NCBI GenBank assembly: GCA_018969805.1
Contig: JAGWXQ010000023.1
Coordinates: 1-10,775, forward strand
DNA length: 10,775 nt
Origin: Paenibacillaceae bacterium
GTDB taxonomy: Bacteria; Bacillota; Bacilli; Paenibacillales; YIM-B00363
Direction of reading: 5' to 3'
Each line of letters opens with the position of its first letter. Position 1 is the stretch's first letter. Shown here piece after piece: positions 6,418-10,775 of the stretch. The notes beneath the pieces were generated by a model that was not told the origin of the DNA, ran no database searches, and saw nothing but the letters and a program-made list of their open reading frames with translations. Position numbers and translations under genes: made by a program.

Positions 6418-7695
6418 GTGTTTTCATTTAAAGACGAAAAATCGCAGTTGAAATGCTCTTTTTGTGCAAAAACACAAGATCAAGTGCGCAAACTCGTAGC
6501 GGGACCAAGCGTGTACATTTGTGATGAGTGTGTCGAGTTGTGCTCCGAAATTATCGAGCAAGAGCTTGCGGAAGAGACGTCTACGGACATGAAAGAAGTT
6601 CCGAAGCCCCACGCAATTCGTGAAATTTTGGATCAGTACGTCATTGGGCAAGAAAGTGCAAAAAAGTCGCTTTCTGTAGCGGTGTACAACCATTACAAAC
6701 GCATCAACAACCCATCGAGCAAGACGGAAGATGTGGAGCTGTCCAAAAGCAACATTTTGCTCGTAGGGCCGACGGGGAGTGGCAAGACGCTGTTGGCGCA
6801 GACGCTTGCGCGCATCGCCAACGTGCCGTTTGCGATCGCGGATGCGACGTCGCTGACGGAAGCGGGATACGTCGGTGAAGACGTGGAAAATATTTTGCTC
6901 AAACTCATTCAAGCGGCGGATTATGATGTAGAGAAAGCCGAGCGGGGCATTATTTATATCGATGAAATCGATAAAGTCGCGCGCAAGTCGGATAACCCTT
7001 CGATTACGCGCGATGTGTCCGGTGAAGGGGTACAGCAAGCGTTGCTCAAAATTTTGGAGGGGACGGTTGCGTCCGTTCCACCACAAGGTGGGCGCAAGCA
7101 CCCGCACCAAGATTTTATCCAAATTGACACGACAAACATTTTGTTTATTTGCGGGGGCGCATTTGATGGCATTGAGCCGATCATTAAGCGCAGATTGGGC
7201 AAGAAAGTGATCGGGTTTGGCACCGACGCGCCAAAAGGCGACCACCATGCGTCCGAAGTGCTTGCGAAGCTTTTGCCGGATGATTTGCTGAAGTACGGGC
7301 TCATTCCGGAGTTTGTTGGACGGCTCCCGGTCGTAGCGACGCTTGATTGTTTGGATGTCGATGCACTCATCCAAATATTGACCGAGCCCAAAAATGCGCT
7401 CGTCAAACAATACCAAAAGCTCTTAGCGATGGACAATGTGACGCTGGAGTTTGAGCCGGATGCCCTGACAGCGATCGCCCAAGAAGCGATCAAGCGCAAC
7501 ACCGGTGCGCGTGGTTTGCGGGCGATCATTGAAAGCATTATGACGAGTGTTATGTACGATGCCCCTTCATTTACAGACATCAACCACTGCGTCATTACGC
7601 GGGATGTGCTTGTGGACAAAGCACCGCCGGTGTTGTCCTTCGTCAAGCACGAAAAGCAAAAATCCAAGAAAAGCAAAAAGGAAGCGAGCGCATAG
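6418..7695 (+). CDS. clpX: ATP-dependent Clp protease ATPase subunit ClpX
   Basis: ClpX is the hexameric AAA+ unfoldase that recognises substrates and threads them into ClpP. The 425-residue product is full length. Its N-terminal zinc-binding domain has the four cysteines C13, C16, C35 and C38. Walker A is GPTGSGKT (117-124), Walker B IIYIDEID (178-185), the pore loop GYVG (150-153), the ClpP-docking loop VIGFG (264-268), the arginine finger region EFVGRLP (298-304) and sensor 2 GARGLR (363-368). The C-terminus ends in a Lys-rich tail (KQKSKKSKKEASA). The GTG 6418 start follows AGGAGGGGG. It lies downstream of clpP and 28 bases before ispG, so it likely shares a transcript with both. All functional motifs are intact. 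Confidence 0.97.
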   Translation: MFSFKDEKSQLKCSFCAKTQDQVRKLVAGPSVYICDECVELCSEIIEQELAEETSTDMKEVPKPHAIREILDQYVIGQESAKKSLSVAVYNHYKRINNPSSKTEDVELSKSNILLVGPTGSGKTLLAQTLARIANVPFAIADATSLTEAGYVGEDVENILLKLIQAADYDVEKAERGIIYIDEIDKVARKSDNPSITRDVSGEGVQQALLKILEGTVASVPPQGGRKHPHQDFIQIDTTNILFICGGAFDGIEPIIKRRLGKKVIGFGTDAPKGDHHASEVLAKLLPDDLLKYGLIPEFVGRLPVVATLDCLDVDALIQILTEPKNALVKQYQKLLAMDNVTLEFEPDALTAIAQEAIKRNTGARGLRAIIESIMTSVMYDAPSFTDINHCVITRDVLVDKAPPVLSFVKHEKQKSKKSKKEASA

Positions 7696-7723
7696 CCACG
7701 TTGGTGCACAAGGAGGAACGGAG

Positions 7724-8836
7724 ATGTTTCACCGTACACAGACACGTCCCGTGCGCGTCGGTTCCATCACAATTGGTGGGTCCGATCAGGTCATTATCCA
7801 AAGCATGTGTACGACAAAAACCGCCGATGTTGCAGCGACGACGGAGGAAATTGTTCGTTTGCAAGAAGCGGGATGTCAAGTTGTTCGTGTGACGGTCAAC
7901 AATGAGGTGGCGGCACAGGCGTTGCCTGCGATTAAGCGGCGCATCGACATCCCGCTCGTAGCGGACATTCATTTTGACTACACGCTTGCACTGAAAGCGA
8001 TCGAAGCAGGCATCGACAAAATTCGGATCAATCCAGGCAACATTGGACGGCGGGAAAAAGTTGAGGCGGTCGTCGATGCGTGCAAAAAAAAGCGCGTTCC
8101 GATTCGCATCGGTGTCAATGCAGGTTCGCTGGAGAAGCATTTGCTGGAGAAATACGGATATCCGACAGCGGAAGCGATGGTCGAGAGTGCGCTGTACCAC
8201 ATCCGCATTTTGGAGCAGCTCGGATTTGAGGACATCATCGTATCGCTCAAAGCGTCGGACGTACCGCTGGCTATTGCCGCGTACGAGCAGGCGGCAGAGG
8301 TGATCCACTATCCGTTGCACTTGGGCATTACGGAGGCGGGGACGGCGTTTTCTGGTGCGATCAAAAGTGCGGCGGGGCTCGGCGTATTGCTGCACAAAGG
8401 CATCGGTTCGACTGTGCGCATCAGTTTGAGTGCGGATCCCGTGGAAGAAATCAAAGTGGCGCGCGCGTTGTTAAAGACGTTTGGTTTGGTTGCAAACGCC
8501 CCGACGCTTATTTCGTGTCCGACGTGTGGGCGGTTGGACATCGATTTGTTTGCGATTGCAAACGAAGTCGAAGCGTATTTAGAGACTTTGCGCGTACCGA
8601 TTAAAGTGTCTGTTCTCGGTTGTGCGGTCAATGGTCCGGGAGAAGCGCGCGAGGCAGACATTGGCATTGCGGGGGCGCGGGGAGAAGGAATGTTGTTTCG
8701 GTACGGCGAAATGATACGGAAAGTTCCGGAGCATGATCTTGTTGCGGAACTGAAAAAAGAAATCGATGCCATCGCTGCAGTGTATGCACAGACGGGCGTC
8801 ATTCCTGGGCGCAAACACGCCCCCGTGGGCAAATAG
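7724..8836 (+). CDS. ispG: 4-hydroxy-3-methylbut-2-enyl diphosphate synthase (IspG/GcpE)
   Basis: IspG reductively opens methylerythritol cyclodiphosphate to HMBPP, the penultimate step of the MEP isoprenoid pathway, using a [4Fe-4S] cluster. The product has 370 residues, the usual size of the short bacterial form. The N-terminal TIM barrel shows QSMCTTKTADV (26-36), ADIHFDY (80-86), KIRINPGNIG (99-108) and GVNAGSLE (130-137). The C-terminal cluster domain carries CPTCGR (C265, C268), GCAVNGPGEA (C300) and the fourth ligand E307. ATG 7724 is set by AAGGAGG (7710-7716), one of the best ribosome binding sites here. It sits 28 bases after clpX and one base before engB, exactly where B. subtilis has lonB-lonA. 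Nothing suggests loss of function. Confidence 0.96.
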   Translation: MFHRTQTRPVRVGSITIGGSDQVIIQSMCTTKTADVAATTEEIVRLQEAGCQVVRVTVNNEVAAQALPAIKRRIDIPLVADIHFDYTLALKAIEAGIDKIRINPGNIGRREKVEAVVDACKKKRVPIRIGVNAGSLEKHLLEKYGYPTAEAMVESALYHIRILEQLGFEDIIVSLKASDVPLAIAAYEQAAEVIHYPLHLGITEAGTAFSGAIKSAAGLGVLLHKGIGSTVRISLSADPVEEIKVARALLKTFGLVANAPTLISCPTCGRLDIDLFAIANEVEAYLETLRVPIKVSVLGCAVNGPGEAREADIGIAGARGEGMLFRYGEMIRKVPEHDLVAELKKEIDAIAAVYAQTGVIPGRKHAPVGK

Positions 8837-8837
8837 G

Positions 8838-9464
8838 ATGATCATTACGTCTGCCCATTTTGTCATTTCTGCGGGTTCGTCGAGCCAAATGCCCCATTCG
8901 GGATGGCCGGAAATTGCGCTTGTTGGTCGTTCAAACGTCGGAAAGTCTTCTTTGATCAATTGCTTGATTCAAAGAAAAAACCTTGCCCGCACGAGCGCAA
9001 AGCCTGGAAAGACGCAAATGCTGAACTACTATGCAATTAATGAATGCATGTATTTTGTTGATTTGCCGGGATATGGGTATGCGCACGTATCGATGGACCG
9101 ACGCAAACAGTGGGGACGCATGATCGATACGTATTTGACGACGAGAAAGCATCTGTGTGCGGTGTTGTTGCTGATCGATTTGCGTCATGCGCCGATGGAA
9201 GCAGACGTGTCGATGCATCGCTGGTTGAAGCACAATGGCATTCGGACGTGTGTCGTTGCGACCAAGGCAGACAAAATATCGCGCAGCAAACGGCTCGCGC
9301 ATTGTGCGCGCATACACGAACATTTGCGCCTGACGTCCGAAGATGCGCTGATCGCTGTTTCGACCGTCGAACATTCAGGCAGAGAGACGCTGTGGAGTTG
9401 GATCTCCACGGTGATGGCGTTCGGGCACGAAGTGATCCCAGATTCAGAACGGTTTTTCCGTTGA
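8838..9464 (+). CDS. engB: Ribosome biogenesis GTPase EngB (YsxC/YihA)
   Basis: EngB is an essential small GTPase for late assembly of the 50S subunit. The 208-residue product shows G1 GRSNVGKS (30-37), the G2 threonine in PGKTQ (56-60), G3 DLPGYG (75-80), G4 TKAD (142-145) and a G5 region at VST (174-176). NLARTSAKPGKTQ and the WGRMIDTYLTTR stretch are family hallmarks. ATG 8838 is chosen because the N-terminus (MIITSAHFVISA) aligns with B. subtilis YsxC; it begins one base after the ispG stop, with only weak purines upstream, so translation is probably coupled to ispG. The C-terminus runs about ten residues past the usual end (HEVIPDSERFFR). The next gene follows after 38 bases. Confidence 0.96.
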   Translation: MIITSAHFVISAGSSSQMPHSGWPEIALVGRSNVGKSSLINCLIQRKNLARTSAKPGKTQMLNYYAINECMYFVDLPGYGYAHVSMDRRKQWGRMIDTYLTTRKHLCAVLLLIDLRHAPMEADVSMHRWLKHNGIRTCVVATKADKISRSKRLAHCARIHEHLRLTSEDALIAVSTVEHSGRETLWSWISTVMAFGHEVIPDSERFFR

Positions 9465-9502
9465 TCAAAGGAATTCGCGCTGATTATGGAAGAGGAGATA
9501 CG

Positions 9503-10090
9503 ATGGCGAAGCGGCTCGCAACCCAATATGTCCATACTCGTCTCGTGCTCACAGAACAAGATTTATCCCATCTGTTTGCGATTGTGCATACGTTTGGTTT
9601 GGCGTGCTCGATCGACGTGCACGCAGACGGTGGCTGTGTCGTCGTCATTGAGCAACCCCACCACAATCGGTGTGCATTTCGGTTTGTGCGCAACGCAGGC
9701 ACGTTGGTGTACGAAGGGCCCGATGACGTCACCGATGCGCGCATCGCACATGCGTGGCGGGCAGTAATTGCGCGCTTTCGTGGCGATGCGACGGTGTTGC
9801 GCGTGTATGCGACGTACACATTGGAGTACGTATATTGTGCAGGGCGTGTGCGTACGATTACAGAAATTACCGATTCGGGGAGGAAATCGATTTATTCGCC
9901 TCCATTGCACATCGATGCCCATGCGACGATGATGCACAGCAATACGGTTGAGCAGCGCATCGAAGCGATCAAGGCGCGCGTGGACAGTGTGCTTGATGCG
10001 CGCAATGCTGCACAAGACGCGCACACCATCGCGCGTATCGATGGCCAGTTGCGCACGTATGCCCACCAATTGTTTGTGTACGAGGCGTGA
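9503..10090 (+). CDS. Conserved unknown protein downstream of engB
   Basis: The 195-residue product has no signal peptide, membrane segment or enzyme motif that I recognise. It starts MAKRLATQYVHTRLVLTEQDL, has a central segment FRGDATVLRVYATYTLEYVY (92-111) and ends in a charged helix (about 148-190, EQRIEAIKARVDSVLDARN) that may form a coiled coil, finishing LFVYEA. From memory, very similar proteins lie after engB in Paenibacillus and relatives, sometimes labelled non-ribosomal peptide synthetase module; nothing in the sequence supports that label. ATG 9503 follows AGAGGAGAT (9491-9499) at good spacing; the longer open frame upstream overlaps engB in another frame. It is the last gene before the terminator at 10111, so it probably shares the ispG-engB transcript. 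Confidence 0.82.
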   Translation: MAKRLATQYVHTRLVLTEQDLSHLFAIVHTFGLACSIDVHADGGCVVVIEQPHHNRCAFRFVRNAGTLVYEGPDDVTDARIAHAWRAVIARFRGDATVLRVYATYTLEYVYCAGRVRTITEITDSGRKSIYSPPLHIDAHATMMHSNTVEQRIEAIKARVDSVLDARNAAQDAHTIARIDGQLRTYAHQLFVYEA

Positions 10091-10110
10091 CTTGGGCGCA
10101 CGGTGGGGCG

Positions 10111-10146
10111 GCGCGCGCATACACTATGCGTGCGCAAAAATTTTTT
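10111..10146 (+). terminator. Intrinsic terminator after the clpP-to-unknown gene block
   Basis: GCGCGCGCAT (10111-10120) pairs with ATGCGTGCGC (10126-10135) as ten base pairs including one G-T wobble, with loop ACACT. It is followed by five A (10136-10140) and then six T (10141-10146). It lies 20 bases after the stop at 10090. The A run between stem and T run is not ideal, but the stem is very strong and the position is right for the end of the operon. Confidence 0.65.
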
Positions 10147-10166
10147 CCAATTGCCCCTTTTGGGTA

Positions 10167-10195
10167 TTGCAACTGAAGACGAAACATGTTATGTT
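10167..10195 (+). promoter_or_regulatory. Probable sigma-A promoter for speD (extended -10)
   Basis: TTGCAA (10167-10172) is separated by exactly 17 bases from TATGTT (10190-10195), with TG at 10187-10188 giving an extended -10. Each hexamer matches four of six consensus bases. It lies just behind the terminator and predicts a start near 10202, so the leader would be about 140 bases. Confidence 0.5.
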
Positions 10196-10202
10196 TAGGG
10201 GC

Positions 10203-10344
10203 GTTGACAACTGAATAGGAACCAGGATTCACTCTGGACATGGAGATCGCGACAATGAGCGAGATTGATTCCCTTGAGTAGTGAATGACGTAGGTCCTAG
10301 TGGATGAAATTTGCATTTTATTCCTAGGAAGGGGGAACCGAAAG
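10203..10344 (+). promoter_or_regulatory. Candidate structured regulatory leader of speD with alternative pairing at the ribosome binding site
   Basis: The leader can fold into a long stem: TAGGAACC (10216-10223) with GGTCCTA (10293-10299; one bulged A), then ATTCACT (10227-10233) with AGTGAAT (10280-10286), enclosing a smaller arm with CGC (10248-10250) and GCG (10259-10261). The segment TCCTAG (10295-10300), part of the outer stem, is also perfectly complementary to CTAGGA (10324-10329), which forms the front of the speD ribosome binding site AGGAAGGGGG (10326-10335). TTCCCTT (10269-10275) could also cover AAGGG (10329-10333). The two states exclude each other, as in a translational riboswitch or protein-bound switch. 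No T run is present, so control would be over translation rather than termination. It does not match the SAM-I, c-di-AMP or ykkC patterns as I know them. The ligand is unknown. Confidence 0.5.
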
Positions 10345-10749
10345 ATGGAGTATTCTACTTTCGGAAGACATGTGGCCGCTGATTTGTGGGGGGTATCCTT
10401 CGACAGACTCAACGATGTCCACACACTGCAATCCCAGCTCATCGAAGCTGCAGAAGTGAGTCAGGCAAGCGTATTGTCCGTACAAGCAAAGCAGTTTGAC
10501 CCGCAAGGTGCGACCGTACTGCTGTTGTTGGCGGAGAGCCACTTGTCGATTCATACGTACCCTGAGAAAGGGTTTGCTGCGATCGATTGCTACACATGTG
10601 GCGACACGGTTGATCCCCAGAGTGCGATCGCGTATTTGATTGAAGCGTTGCAACCAGAGCGCACGCATATCAAAAAACTCATTCGCGGTATGGGAGAAAT
10701 TATGGTTGAACAGCCGGATGTGCGTTCGATTGCGCATACGGTTTTGTGA
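10345..10749 (+). CDS. speD: S-adenosylmethionine decarboxylase proenzyme
   Basis: SpeD makes decarboxylated S-adenosylmethionine, the aminopropyl donor for spermidine. The 134-residue product is of the short prokaryotic (class 1B) type, close to B. subtilis SpeD. It self-cleaves between Glu64 and Ser65 in AESHLSIHTYPEKG, with Ser65 becoming the pyruvoyl cofactor. His70 and Cys85 (in CYTCGD) match the residues used for processing and catalysis. GRHVAADLWG (7-16) and RGMGEI (114-119) are further family stretches. I chose ATG 10345 because it lies nine bases after AGGAAGGGGG and starts MEYSTFGRHV like the family; a GTG at 10300 would add 15 residues that read through the ribosome binding site. 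No speE is in the window. Its own promoter and leader suggest independent regulation. Confidence 0.95.
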   Translation: MEYSTFGRHVAADLWGVSFDRLNDVHTLQSQLIEAAEVSQASVLSVQAKQFDPQGATVLLLLAESHLSIHTYPEKGFAAIDCYTCGDTVDPQSAIAYLIEALQPERTHIKKLIRGMGEIMVEQPDVRSIAHTVL

Positions 10750-10775
10750 ACATCGTTTGGACAGGCGCACACACC

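Noticed and set aside
6424..7416. Long open frame on the minus strand opposite clpX (330 codons)
   Set aside because: clpX on the + strand has every expected motif; the reverse frame has no recognisable domain and mirrors codon bias.
9110..9502. Upstream extension of the unknown gene into engB
   Set aside because: It is a shadow of engB; ATG 9503 has a proper ribosome binding site.
10204..10232. TTGACA in the speD leader as a -35 element
   Set aside because: No acceptable -10 lies 16-18 bases downstream; the TTGCAA-17-TATGTT pair just upstream is better.
10203..10344. speD leader as a known SAM riboswitch
   Set aside because: The conserved SAM-I core and terminator are absent, and I see no match to other SAM classes; only the enzyme substrate suggests it.
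1..10775. tRNA or rRNA genes, CRISPR arrays, insertion sequences, phage or defence genes
   Set aside because: None was seen; almost all bases are in recognisable housekeeping genes, and no transposase, integrase or regular repeat array is apparent.

Overview
The window reads as a chromosomal segment of an endospore-forming Firmicute of the order Bacillales. SpoVAF marks a spore former. The order spoVAF-lysA-ppiB is also known from Bacillus subtilis, and tig, clpX and engB are neighbours there too. From memory, the unnamed protein after engB resembles one found at the same place in Paenibacillaceae, so a Paenibacillaceae-like lineage is my best guess (inference). G+C is somewhat above half by eye. 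Every supported gene is on the + strand, gaps are short, and GTG and TTG starts are common.

Layout: the 3' part of spoVAF (1-1106) overlaps lysA (1106-2416) by one base. After an 80-base gap with a likely promoter come ppiB (2497-2961) and an overlapping small helical protein (2945-3607) that may be related to YsoA. Next is tig (3648-5330), here an extended and very divergent trigger factor. A 410-base interval (5331-5740) holds a doubtful small ORF, an unusual cluster of perfect inverted repeats and a good promoter for clpP. Then follow clpP (5741-6331), clpX (6418-7695), ispG (7724-8836), engB (8838-9464) and a conserved unknown (9503-10090), closed by an intrinsic terminator (10111-10146). 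A new promoter (about 10167-10195) drives a leader of roughly 140 bases with strong pairing potential, followed by speD (10345-10749).

Functionally, spoVAF belongs to the spore germination apparatus and lysA makes lysine from the same meso-diaminopimelate pool that feeds peptidoglycan. The middle is a protein-folding and turnover block: a cyclophilin, trigger factor, and the ClpP peptidase with its ClpX unfoldase. ispG (isoprenoid precursors) sits between clpX and engB (large ribosomal subunit assembly), where B. subtilis has lonB-lonA. speD starts spermidine synthesis by decarboxylating S-adenosylmethionine.

Most worth following up: the speD leader, in which one segment can pair either with the 5' side of a long stem or with the ribosome binding site, as in a translational switch; the aberrant trigger factor; the hairpin-rich interval before clpP; and the replacement of lon by ispG. 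Domain and family calls are read from motifs and recalled family sequences, with no searches run.
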